From Dyadobacter flavalbus (GTDB lineage Bacteria; Bacteroidota; Bacteroidia; Cytophagales; Spirosomataceae), in the NCBI RefSeq assembly GCF_006149045.1, contig NZ_VBSN01000006.1, positions 112,644 to 176,643 of the forward strand: a DNA stretch of 64,000 bases, written 5' to 3'. The notes beneath the pieces were generated by a model. The model saw only the letters and a list, made by a program, of their open reading frames with translations, ran no database searches and was not told the DNA's origin. A program made the position numbers and the translations under genes. Positions within the stretch are counted from its first letter, which is position 1; each line of letters begins with the position of its first letter. Positions 8,308-15,679 of the stretch are shown piece after piece.

Positions 8308-9082
8308 TGATCTTTTTAAACAGAAGCTGTCGGAATGGGATAAAAAACCTTCTTCTTCGGCCTGGGAAAAGATTCAGAAGGAAAATAGAAACGATCGGAA
8401 AGTGATTATCTGGCCCTGGTATGCAGCTGCGAGTGTAATAATAACCTTGATTGCAGGATATGCAGTCTGGAAATACAATGGCCATGCAACGATACCGGAT
8501 AAAAATACAAACAGGCTGGCAGTTACGGCCAGAAACATGCCTGCTGATGCGGTAGTCAGCCAAGTTGAACAAGACAGTTCTGATCATAAACTGGCTATTT
8601 CTGAAAAAAAGACAGAGATCAGAATAAGCAGAAAAGAGCCAAAGAGAATGCCGCATAAGGTTGATTTACCGCAAGAGTATCCAGGTGAAAAAGAAACTAT
8701 TCTTGCCTTGAAAGAAGCGGAACCTGCCATTGTTGAACAGGAAATTGTTCGCGAAGAAATTACTGTAAACATAAAACCAGAAATCCAGCCTCTATCTGTT
8801 GAAGCTGTTGCAAGTCAACCGAAAACAAAAGAAAACGAGCCTTCAAGAACAATCGTAATAGCCGTTGAAGCCCAGAGTAATGAAGAAGACAAACCCAAGA
8901 TTTCAAAGTTTTCACGTGTATTTCGCCAGCTGAAAAATGCGAGAGCCGGCGAACAGGTGAACTGGGAAGAAGTTGGTTTTAATCCTAAAAGTCTCGTTGC
9001 AAAAGTAGACGACCGCTTGCGCAACGGAGAAGAAAAATTGTCAGAAAAGTACCATCATCTTAAAGAAAAAACAAAATTGTAA
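8288..9082 (+). CDS. Putative membrane anti-sigma factor
   Basis: A 264-residue protein with a short cytoplasmic N-terminus (MKKHPVDDLFKQKLSEWDKKPSS), one transmembrane helix at about residues 38-62 and a long charged, Glu/Lys-rich periplasmic region of low complexity. I see no zinc-binding HxxxCxxC anti-sigma motif. The call rests on the 20-base overlap with the sigma factor gene and on the topology, which is typical of genes following ECF sigma factors in Cytophagales. Its C-terminal segment (about 195-264) is more ordered and rich in basic residues. Function is inferred, not demonstrated by a motif. Confidence 0.6.
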   Translation: MKKHPVDDLFKQKLSEWDKKPSSSAWEKIQKENRNDRKVIIWPWYAAASVIITLIAGYAVWKYNGHATIPDKNTNRLAVTARNMPADAVVSQVEQDSSDHKLAISEKKTEIRISRKEPKRMPHKVDLPQEYPGEKETILALKEAEPAIVEQEIVREEITVNIKPEIQPLSVEAVASQPKTKENEPSRTIVIAVEAQSNEEDKPKISKFSRVFRQLKNARAGEQVNWEEVGFNPKSLVAKVDDRLRNGEEKLSEKYHHLKEKTKL

Positions 9083-9094
9083 TCTGTATTGGCC

Positions 9095-10198
9095 ATGAAA
9101 ACGAAACGATATTTTACATTTATTCTAATCCTGTTTTTTATAAGCGTGAACGCCTATGCTGCAAACCGGCAAATGGACAGGCATTCTACGGAAAAGGACT
9201 CCATCATTGTCACATTCGGCGATAAAACACGTCTGATCATTTACGGAGAAAATAGAAAAGAGTTGGACAAAATCATGAAATATGATCTAAATGCCTTGCT
9301 GAGTGACCTGAAAATACGTCTGGATAGCACACAATCGGACACGACGTACTTGCGGGAAGAAGTTAATGGAAATAAATATCTGAAAGATAAAACAGACAAC
9401 GATAAAGATTACGTACGGATTGGACTGCGGGGCATCCATATTAAAGACGGTGATACCGAAGTAACGATCAATGCAAAAGGCGTGGAAGTACATGATGATG
9501 GCAATTCCGTATCGACTGATTCGACTTACGAGCGAAAAGGAAAACGATTCTATAAAAAGAACTGGAATTCCAGTCCGCGTAAAGGTTTCAACATTGCCTT
9601 AGGCCTGAATACCTATGGAACAAATGAAACAACGACGGGTTACACAAAATCGGATTATGACCTGCGGCCATTCGGATCACGTTTTGTAAGCCTGGGTTAT
9701 ATTGCAAGTACAACCGTTATCCGTGGTAAAAATGCCAGATTACATCTTGATTTCGGAGTAGATTTTTCATGGTACAACCTGATGTTTGACGGCAACAACA
9801 CCATTACAAAAGATGCTTCACGAGTATATTTTCCGTTGATCACCGATGATGAAGGAAATGAAATCAACATGAAAAAGAGCAAACTGACTGTTCCTTACGT
9901 CAATCTTTCCATTATGCCGACGCTGAGTTTTTCAAGGTCTTTTGTTTCTTACATCAGTGCAGGTGTTTATGGAGGTTATCGTTTGGGAAGTTATACCAAA
10001 CTGCGACAGGAAGGAAGCAAAGATGTTGATCATGTTCGACAGAATTTCCATATAGAGGATTTGAGGTATGGATTGGGCGCTGAAATTGGTTTGAGGAATT
10101 TCCCGGATTTATTTGTGACTTATGATCTGAACAAGCTTTATGAGGAGAGCAAAGGCCCTTCAGTCAGAATGCTGAGCTTTGGAGTAAGGTTATTTTAA
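9095..10198 (+). CDS. Outer-membrane beta-barrel protein
   Basis: A 367-residue exported protein. The signal peptide is MKTKRYFTFILILFFISVNAYA. A soluble stretch (about 25-150) is rich in Asp and Lys, followed by alternating amphipathic strands with aromatic girdles and a C-terminal strand ending VRMLSFGVRLF, the terminal-Phe signature of barrels inserted by the BAM complex. I chose the ATG 12 bases after the preceding stop; a TTG two codons earlier is the only longer option. It follows the sigma/anti-sigma pair closely and is probably co-transcribed, perhaps as a regulated envelope protein. No specific family is recognised. Confidence 0.75.
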   Translation: MKTKRYFTFILILFFISVNAYAANRQMDRHSTEKDSIIVTFGDKTRLIIYGENRKELDKIMKYDLNALLSDLKIRLDSTQSDTTYLREEVNGNKYLKDKTDNDKDYVRIGLRGIHIKDGDTEVTINAKGVEVHDDGNSVSTDSTYERKGKRFYKKNWNSSPRKGFNIALGLNTYGTNETTTGYTKSDYDLRPFGSRFVSLGYIASTTVIRGKNARLHLDFGVDFSWYNLMFDGNNTITKDASRVYFPLITDDEGNEINMKKSKLTVPYVNLSIMPTLSFSRSFVSYISAGVYGGYRLGSYTKLRQEGSKDVDHVRQNFHIEDLRYGLGAEIGLRNFPDLFVTYDLNKLYEESKGPSVRMLSFGVRLF

Positions 10199-10280
10199 AA
10201 ATAAAATAGTGCTTATAATGGCTGCAAACGGCATTTTTTGTTTGAGCCACTAATTTTATTTATTTTTTTTTCAAAAAGAA

Positions 10281-10311
10281 TTTGAGAATTTAAGAAAAGG
10301 GTATAATTTTG
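10281..10311 (+). promoter_or_regulatory. Promoter of the tRNA-Tyr/Gly cluster
   Basis: A near-ideal Bacteroidota vegetative promoter: TTTG at 10281-10284, a 19-base spacer, and TAATTTTG at 10304-10311 (consensus TAnnTTTG). The tRNA-Tyr 5' end lies about 50 bases downstream. Confidence 0.8.
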
Positions 10312-10363
10312 CGACTCCAAAAGTGAAACAAGCGGTTTTCACGGTTGTGTTGAAATGTTGTCT

Positions 10364-10446
10364 GGGGGTGTACCAGAGTGGCCAAATGGGGCAGACTGTA
10401 AATCTGCTGGTGTATGCCTACGGTGGTTCGAATCCATCCGCCCCCA
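10364..10446 (+). tRNA. tRNA-Tyr (anticodon GTA)
   Basis: A class II tRNA with a long variable arm. The acceptor stem GGGGGTG pairs with CGCCCCC. The anticodon stem GCAGA/TCTGC encloses the loop CTGTAAA with anticodon GTA. The T arm contains GGTTCGAATCC. The discriminator base is A and no CCA is encoded. Confidence 0.97.
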
Positions 10447-10502
10447 CTGCCTATATGAAGTTGCTCCTGTTGATTACCAGTTCAGGAGAAGGCAAAACAA
10501 AT

Positions 10503-10575
10503 GCGGAAGTAGCTCAGCTGGTAGAGCGATAGCCTTCCAAGCTATAGGTCGCGAGTTCGAACCTCGTCTTCCGCT
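10503..10575 (+). tRNA. tRNA-Gly (anticodon TCC)
   Basis: Acceptor GCGGAAG pairs with CTTCCGC. The D arm contains AGCTCAGCTGGTAGAGC. The anticodon stem ATAGC/GCTAT holds the loop CTTCCAA with anticodon TCC. The T loop is TTCGAAC. No encoded CCA. It lies 56 bases after tRNA-Tyr and is likely on the same transcript. Confidence 0.97.
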
Positions 10576-10593
10576 CATATAGAAACACCATCG

Positions 10594-10643
10594 AAGCGAT
10601 TAGCGAAAACATTCAATTGAAACTTTTTCGCTAATCGCTTTTT
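10594..10643 (+). terminator. Long perfect hairpin after tRNA-Gly, probable terminator
   Basis: A 16-bp perfect inverted repeat (AAGCGATTAGCGAAAA and its complement) with a 15-base loop, followed by TTTTT running into GG. If it terminates, tRNA-Thr and tuf need their own promoter or live on read-through. An RNA-processing role between the tRNAs is an alternative. Confidence 0.75.
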
Positions 10644-10660
10644 GGTTATAGTTTAATTTT

Positions 10661-10732
<72 letters not shown>

Positions 10733-10928
10733 CAGAAAGGAGCATTTTTCTGATTGAAAATATCGGATTAAAAAAAGGTACGGTTTAAACCCGTTAAATG
10801 CCCCGGAGATTTTGGTTCTATGTATTTGGTGGTTGATTTGAAGCGCTTGGTATAATAAAGCTGAACAGAATCAATAATTAGTGTTTAATAAATTCGTAAT
10901 AACTTTTAATTTTAAGCGTACTTAAGTC

Positions 10929-12116
10929 ATGGCAAAAGAGACGTTTGACCGCTCGAAACCCCACGTAAATATCGGTACTATCGGGCACGTTGACCACGGT
11001 AAAACTACCCTTACAGCTGCTATCACAACTGTGTTGGCGAAAAAGGGTTTAGCAGTACTTCGTGATTTCTCATCAATTGATAATGCACCTGAAGAGAAAG
11101 AACGTGGTATTACAATTAACACATCCCACGTTGAGTACGCGACAGCAAACCGTCACTATGCTCACGTTGACTGTCCAGGTCACGCGGATTATGTAAAGAA
11201 CATGGTAACTGGTGCTGCTCAGATGGACGGTGCTATCATCGTAGTTGCTGCGACAGATGGTCCAATGCCACAAACTCGTGAGCACATCCTTTTGGCTCGT
11301 CAGGTAGGTGTTCCTCAGCTTGTTGTATTCATGAATAAAGTGGATATGGTTGATGATCCTGAACTTCTTGAACTTGTTGAAATGGAAATTCGCGAGCTTT
11401 TGAGTTTCTATGATTACGATGGTGACAACATTCCAGTTATTCAGGGTTCTGCTCTGGGTGGACTGAATGGCGAAGAAAAATGGGTTAAAACGATAGAAGA
11501 TTTGATGGATGCTGTTGACAGCTACATTCCAATTCCTCCACGTATGACAGATCTTCCTTTCCTTATGCCTGTAGAAGACGTATTCTCGATCACTGGTCGC
11601 GGTACTGTTGCAACTGGCCGTATTGAAAGAGGTGTTATTAACTCTGGTGATGCAGTTGATATTCTTGGTATGGGTGCAGAAGGTCTTAAATCTACCGTTA
11701 CTGGTGTTGAGATGTTCCGCAAAATCCTTGACCGTGGAGAAGCTGGTGATAACGTAGGTCTTTTGCTTCGTGGTATCAACAAAGAAGATATCCGTCGTGG
11801 AATGGTAATTTGCAAGCCAGGTTCCGTTAAGCCACATGCTGCATTCAAAGGTGAGGTTTATGTTCTTTCAAAAGAAGAAGGTGGACGTCATACTCCATTC
11901 TTTAACAAATACCGCCCTCAGTTTTATTTCCGTACTACGGACGTAACTGGCGAAATTTCACTTCCTGCAGGTGTTGAAATGGTAATGCCAGGTGATAACA
12001 TCACAATTGATGTGAAATTGATCAACAAGATTGCTATGGAAAAAGGTCTTCGTTTTGCGATTCGTGAAGGTGGACGTACCGTAGGTGCTGGTCAAGTAAC
12101 TGAAATTCTAGATTAA
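10929..12116 (+). CDS. tuf: Translation elongation factor EF-Tu
   Basis: A 395-residue GTPase that carries aminoacyl-tRNA to the ribosome. The G1 motif GHVDHGKT, G2 region [13 protein letters not shown]3 DCPGHADY, G4 NKVDM and G5 SAL are all visible in the first 180 residues, followed by the two beta-barrel domains. Length and motifs are normal. Codon use is strongly biased (CGT for Arg, GGT for Gly), in line with very high expression. It follows the tRNA cluster after a 196-base gap and is closed by its own terminator. Confidence 0.99.
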   Translation: MAKETFDRSKPHVNIGTIGHVDHGKTTLTAAITTVLAKKGLAVLRDFSSIDNAPEEKERGITINTSHVEYATANRHYAHVDCPGHADYVKNMVTGAAQMDGAIIVVAATDGPMPQTREHILLARQVGVPQLVVFMNKVDMVDDPELLELVEMEIRELLSFYDYDGDNIPVIQGSALGGLNGEEKWVKTIEDLMDAVDSYIPIPPRMTDLPFLMPVEDVFSITGRGTVATGRIERGVINSGDAVDILGMGAEGLKSTVTGVEMFRKILDRGEAGDNVGLLLRGINKEDIRRGMVICKPGSVKPHAAFKGEVYVLSKEEGGRHTPFFNKYRPQFYFRTTDVTGEISLPAGVEMVMPGDNITIDVKLINKIAMEKGLRFAIREGGRTVGAGQVTEILD

Positions 12117-12133
12117 TTGCAATAAGAATATTA

Positions 12134-12169
12134 AACAAGTGCATTTCTTTAGAAATGCACTTGTTTTTT
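12134..12169 (+). terminator. Terminator of tuf
   Basis: A perfect 15-bp inverted repeat (AACAAGTGCATTTCT with AGAAATGCACTTGTT) around a 2-base centre, followed by a T-run. Its 3' half overlaps the -33 region of the next promoter. Confidence 0.92.
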
Positions 12170-12189
12170 GTAAATATATTGTATCTTTG
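12161..12189 (+). promoter_or_regulatory. Promoter of the tRNA-Trp/secE/nusG/rpl operon
   Basis: TATCTTTG at 12182-12189 is an exact TAnnTTTG -7 box. A TTG at 12161-12163, 18 bases upstream, can serve as the -33 element and lies inside the tuf terminator stem. The tRNA-Trp 5' end is 29 bases downstream. Confidence 0.65.
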
Positions 12190-12217
12190 CAGCCCGAAAC
12201 TTAGGGTTGTGTCAAAC

Positions 12218-12288
12218 ACGGGTGTAGTTCAAGGGTAGAATAGCGGTCTCCAAAACCGTTGATGGGAGTTCGAATCTCTCCACCCGTG
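12218..12288 (+). tRNA. tRNA-Trp (anticodon CCA)
   Basis: Acceptor ACGGGTG pairs with CACCCGT, with G discriminator as expected for tRNA-Trp. The anticodon stem GCGGT/ACCGT holds the loop CTCCAAA with anticodon CCA. No complete CCA tail is encoded. It lies 17 bases before secE, a linkage common in many bacterial phyla. Confidence 0.97.
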
Positions 12289-12305
12289 CATATTTAAAAA
12301 GGAAA

Positions 12306-12497
12306 ATGGAAAAATTTACTTCTTTTTTGAAAGCGTCTTGGGAAGAAATAACCCAGCATGTTACATGGCCTCCTTTTAACGAGCTTCAGGCTAATACAAC
12401 TTTGGTGCTTGTGGGATCTCTTATTTTTGCCTTTGTGGTAGGTGTAATGGATTTCGTATTTGAAAATGCACTGAAGCTGTTTTACCAGTCTTTCTAA
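12306..12497 (+). CDS. secE: Preprotein translocase subunit SecE
   Basis: A 63-residue protein with an amphipathic N-terminal helix (SFLKASWEEITQHVTWPP), the conserved cytoplasmic hinge of SecE, and one transmembrane helix (about residues 33-55). This is the short single-span SecE form usual outside the gamma-proteobacteria. It clamps SecY in the Sec translocon. A purine-rich AAAGGAAA just before the ATG resembles a ribosome-binding site. It is followed by nusG after 33 bases, the classical order. Confidence 0.95.
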   Translation: MEKFTSFLKASWEEITQHVTWPPFNELQANTTLVLVGSLIFAFVVGVMDFVFENALKLFYQSF

Positions 12498-12530
12498 GGC
12501 TATTTATTGTAGCGGCAACCCCATAATAAT

Positions 12531-13085
12531 ATGAATAGTCTAAATTGGTTTGTATTGAGAGCAGTGTCTGGACAAGAGAAAAAAATCAAGTCCTACATTG
12601 AAAATGAAATAACACGGCAAAAGCTTAATGAATTTGTTCCGCAGATTCTGATTCCGTCTGAGAAGATATATGAAATGCGTAACGGAAAAAAGCGTGTTAG
12701 GGAAAAAAATTTCTTTCCAGGATACATAATCATTTCGGCGGATTTATCAAAAGGTGAAGTACTTCATATTATAACCAGCATTCCGGGTGTAATTGGCTTC
12801 TTGGGCAATGCAGAAGGCACTTCAAAAGTTCCGGTTCCACTCCGTCAGTCTGAAATTAACAGAATTTTAGGTAAAGTAGATGAAGCTGAGCAACATGAAG
12901 AAGCTCCAAGTATGTCATTTATAAAAGGGGAAACAGTAAAGGTTGTGGACGGGCCGTTCAGTGGATTTATCGGTCTGGTTGAAGAAGTATTTGATGAAAA
13001 GAAAAAACTCAATGTAGTTGTAAAAATATTCGGGCGTAATACACCCGTGGAACTCAGTTACGCACAAGTAGAAAAGGATAGTTGA
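12531..13085 (+). CDS. nusG: Transcription termination/antitermination protein NusG
   Basis: A 184-residue protein with the NGN domain (LNWFVLRAVSGQEKKIKSYI; FFPGYIIISADLS) and a C-terminal KOW domain starting FIKGETVKVVDGPFSGFIG. It binds the RNA polymerase clamp and links transcription to Rho or to the ribosome. Length and domain order are normal. It sits between secE and rplK, the usual place. Confidence 0.97.
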   Translation: MNSLNWFVLRAVSGQEKKIKSYIENEITRQKLNEFVPQILIPSEKIYEMRNGKKRVREKNFFPGYIIISADLSKGEVLHIITSIPGVIGFLGNAEGTSKVPVPLRQSEINRILGKVDEAEQHEEAPSMSFIKGETVKVVDGPFSGFIGLVEEVFDEKKKLNVVVKIFGRNTPVELSYAQVEKDS

Positions 13086-13162
13086 AAAATTAGCGGGCAG
13101 GTAAGCTTCCACTTGCATGTGAGCCGTTAAAAGATCAATGAACCGACAAATTTTACAAAACA

Positions 13163-13612
13163 ATGGCAAAAGAAATAGGTGGATACGTCAAACTTCAGGT
13201 AAAGGGTGGTCAAGCCAATCCTTCACCTCCGATTGGTCCTGCACTGGGATCTAAGGGTTTGAATATCATGGAGTTTTGCAAGCAATTCAATGGCCGTACC
13301 CAGGATAAAATGGGTGTGGTATTGCCGGTAGTTATTACATACTACAAGGATAAGTCTTTTGACTTTGTCATTAAGACTCCCCCGGCCGCTATTTTGCTTC
13401 TGGAAGCATCAAAAGTAAAAACAGGTTCGGCTCAGCCAAACCGTTTGAAAGTAGGTTCGGTATCATGGGATCAGGTTCGTACAATTGCTGAGACTAAAAT
13501 GCCGGATTTAAACTGCTTTACAATTGATTCTGCAATGAAGATGATAGCGGGAACGGCTCGTAGTATGGGCATTACTGTAGCAGGCAAAGCCCCGTGGGAA
13601 GAAAACAACTGA
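13163..13612 (+). CDS. rplK: 50S ribosomal protein L11
   Basis: A 149-residue L11 with the Pro-rich N-terminal hallmark ([18 protein letters not shown]) and the C-terminal rRNA-binding domain ([26 protein letters not shown]). It binds the GTPase-associated centre of 23S rRNA and is needed for the stringent response. It begins the ribosomal protein part of the operon, 77 bases after nusG. Confidence 0.98.
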   Translation: MAKEIGGYVKLQVKGGQANPSPPIGPALGSKGLNIMEFCKQFNGRTQDKMGVVLPVVITYYKDKSFDFVIKTPPAAILLLEASKVKTGSAQPNRLKVGSVSWDQVRTIAETKMPDLNCFTIDSAMKMIAGTARSMGITVAGKAPWEENN

Positions 13613-13649
13613 GCGTAGATTGAATTAATACGCCAAAGAAAAAAAGAAC

Positions 13650-14348
13650 ATGGGAAAACTGACTAAAAAGCAAAAAGAAGCTCTTTCGAAATTCGATGCA
13701 AACCAAGCTTACTCTCTTGAGCAGGCAGCAGACGTTCTTAAGACGATTTCCTATACTAAATTTGATTCCTCTGTAGATATCGATGTCCGTTTGGGCGTTG
13801 ATCCTCGTAAAGCTGATCAAATGGTACGCGGCGTGGTAACATTGCCGCACGGAACCGGAAAAGAAGTTCGTGTATTGGTTTTGTGTACTCCCGATAAGGA
13901 GGCAGAAGCGAAAGAAGCAGGCGCAGATTATGTTGGTCTTGACGAGTATATCCAAAAGATAGAACAAGGTTGGACAGACATCGACGTAATCATTACTATG
14001 CCTAGTGTAATGGCAAAAGTAGGACGGTTGGGTAAGGTTCTGGGTCCTCGCGGACTTATGCCAAACCCTAAATCAGGAACTGTAACTCCGGATGTAGCGA
14101 AAGCTGTTAAAGAAGTAAAAGCAGGTAAAATTGATTTCAAAGTTGATAAAACAGGAATCATTCATACAAGTGTAGGCAAAGTTTCCTTTGGAAATGATCA
14201 GCTTGTACAAAACGCTCAGGAAGTTATCAATACCTTGGTTCGCCTTAAACCATCTTCGGCAAAAGGAACTTATGTAAAAAGCATTCACTTGTCTAGTACG
14301 ATGAGCCCGGGTGTTACTATTGATAAAAACACGATTCCAGGATTATAA
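13650..14348 (+). CDS. rplA: 50S ribosomal protein L1
   Basis: A 232-residue L1, normal length. The signature region is seen at [20 protein letters not shown] with PKSGTV following. It forms the mobile L1 stalk at the E site and in several bacteria represses its own operon by binding an mRNA mimic of the rRNA site. It ends only one base before the rplJ ATG, so the usual rplA-rplJ leader is absent here. Confidence 0.98.
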   Translation: MGKLTKKQKEALSKFDANQAYSLEQAADVLKTISYTKFDSSVDIDVRLGVDPRKADQMVRGVVTLPHGTGKEVRVLVLCTPDKEAEAKEAGADYVGLDEYIQKIEQGWTDIDVIITMPSVMAKVGRLGKVLGPRGLMPNPKSGTVTPDVAKAVKEVKAGKIDFKVDKTGIIHTSVGKVSFGNDQLVQNAQEVINTLVRLKPSSAKGTYVKSIHLSSTMSPGVTIDKNTIPGL

Positions 14349-14349
14349 T

Positions 14350-14880
14350 ATGACACGGGAAGAGAAAGCAGTAATTATAGACGAATTAAGTCAAAAATTC
14401 GCTAGCACTCCATACTTCTATATAACGAACGCAAGCGGCATGTCTGTTGGCGAAGTTAATGCACTAAGAAGCCTTTGCTTTGAACGCGGAATTGAGTATC
14501 GTGTTGTTAAGAATACATTGATTAAGAAAGCACTTGAAACATTAGATACGGATTATTCTTCGTTTGACGAAGTTCTGAAAGGATTTTCCGGAGTTATGTT
14601 TCACCCGGAGTCAGGTAAAGTTCCTGCACAATTGATCAAAGAATTCAAGAAGAAATCAGGTAGCGACAAACTTAAGTTCAAAGGAGCTTCTGTTGATTCA
14701 TCCGTTTTCGTTGGTGAAAACCAGCTTGACATTCTGATCTCTCTGAAATCTAAACAAGAAATGATCGGAGAGGTTATCGGATTGCTGCAATCTCCTGCCA
14801 AAAATGTTATTTCTGCTCTTTCTAGCGGAGGAAACAAGTTGGCCGGTATTCTCAAAACTTTATCTGAGAAAGAAGACTAA
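14350..14880 (+). CDS. rplJ: 50S ribosomal protein L10
   Basis: A 176-residue L10 (MTREEKAVIIDELSQKF; KNTLIKKALE). It anchors L7/L12 dimers to the ribosome through its C-terminal helix (about 135-176). The chosen ATG immediately follows the rplA stop; a longer frame reaching back into rplA would add 13 unrelated residues. In other bacteria L10-L12 represses translation from a leader before rplJ. With a one-base gap here, any such site would have to lie inside rplA. Confidence 0.97.
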   Translation: MTREEKAVIIDELSQKFASTPYFYITNASGMSVGEVNALRSLCFERGIEYRVVKNTLIKKALETLDTDYSSFDEVLKGFSGVMFHPESGKVPAQLIKEFKKKSGSDKLKFKGASVDSSVFVGENQLDILISLKSKQEMIGEVIGLLQSPAKNVISALSSGGNKLAGILKTLSEKED

Positions 14881-14967
14881 TATAAAAAGCCAGGCTGAGC
14901 TCTCCGGGTTAATGTAAATCAGAGCTTTTAAAACATCTTATTGTATAATCAAAAAATCAAAATAAAA

Positions 14968-15354
14968 ATGGCAGATTTGAAAGCTTTCGCAGAACAGCTT
15001 GTTAACCTTACGGTTAAAGAAGTGAACGAATTGGCTGCAATTCTTAAAGATGAGTACGGTATTGAGCCTGCAGCTGCTGGTGCAGTTATGGTAGCAGGTC
15101 CTGCTGCTGGCGGTGGTTCAGATGCTCCTGCAGCTGAAGAAAAAACATCTTTTGATGTAATTCTTAAAGCAGCCGGTGCAAGTAAACTTGCTGTTGTTAA
15201 ATTAGTAAAAGACCTTACCGGACTTGGACTGAAAGAAGCGAAAGAATTAGTTGATGGTGCTCCAAAACCTGTAAAAGAAGGAGTTGCGAAAGACGAAGCT
15301 GAAGCTTTGAAAAAACAACTTGAAGAAGCAGGTGCAGAAGTTGAAGTGAAATAA
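14968..15354 (+). CDS. rplL: 50S ribosomal protein L7/L12
   Basis: A 128-residue L7/L12 with the dimerisation domain ([19 protein letters not shown]), an Ala/Gly-rich hinge (about 37-58) and the factor-binding C-terminal domain ([35 protein letters not shown]). I took the ATG that gives the standard N-terminus; an in-frame TTG 27 bases upstream would add a Lys/Ile-rich stretch foreign to the family. It is preceded by an 87-base gap after rplJ, which may set the higher L12 stoichiometry. Confidence 0.98.
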   Translation: MADLKAFAEQLVNLTVKEVNELAAILKDEYGIEPAAAGAVMVAGPAAGGGSDAPAAEEKTSFDVILKAAGASKLAVVKLVKDLTGLGLKEAKELVDGAPKPVKEGVAKDEAEALKKQLEEAGAEVEVK

Positions 15355-15391
15355 TTTGCTTACAACATCAACCTATAACTTTTAAGGAATC

Positions 15392-15417
15392 AGGCCTGAT
15401 TTTCATCAGGTCTTTTT
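15392..15417 (+). terminator. Attenuator-like hairpin between rplL and rpoB
   Basis: A 9-bp stem (AGGCCTGAT with ATCAGGTCT, one G-T pair), a 4-base TTTC loop and a run of five T. The position corresponds to the partial terminator between rplL and rpoB in E. coli, which lowers polymerase subunit output relative to ribosomal proteins. Confidence 0.75.
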
Positions 15418-15679
15418 CCTATTTTATATGTATACTAAACCAAAAACGTTTTTTTTGCGTTTATATAAAACAGCCTTTCTAATTTAGTAAGGTTGTATTT
15501 TCTCCTTATTGGGTAATTTGTCCGAAACACTTCTTTATTCGTAGAAAAGACAGAACAGGGACAGTTATTTATTCTTCTACGAGGCATTAGATTAGGTTTA
15601 AAACTAATTAATACCATTGCGTGCTGTAAAGGTTACTTCAACGCATTAGTTTGTCTACTAACCCAAATCAAACATAGCC
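15418..15679 (+). other. Non-coding leader before rpoB
   Basis: The remainder of the 325-base rplL-rpoB gap. It is AT-rich and I see no gene, no second strong hairpin and no clear TAnnTTTG promoter. A short reverse-strand frame here has no support. If the upstream hairpin is a partial terminator, this stretch is the 5' untranslated part of the rpoBC message. Confidence 0.5.

Noticed and set aside
10199..10240. Possible terminator after the outer-membrane protein gene (GCTGCAAACGGC then T-run)
   Set aside because: The stem is only four pairs with one wobble; too weak to call although a T-run follows.
10323..10582. Two overlapping plus-strand reading frames across the tRNA-Tyr and tRNA-Gly genes
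   Set aside because: They read straight through well-formed tRNA genes and have no protein-like features.
15435..15617. Minus-strand 60-codon frame between rplL and rpoB
   Set aside because: Low-complexity content, no promoter, and located in the leader of an essential operon; most likely chance.
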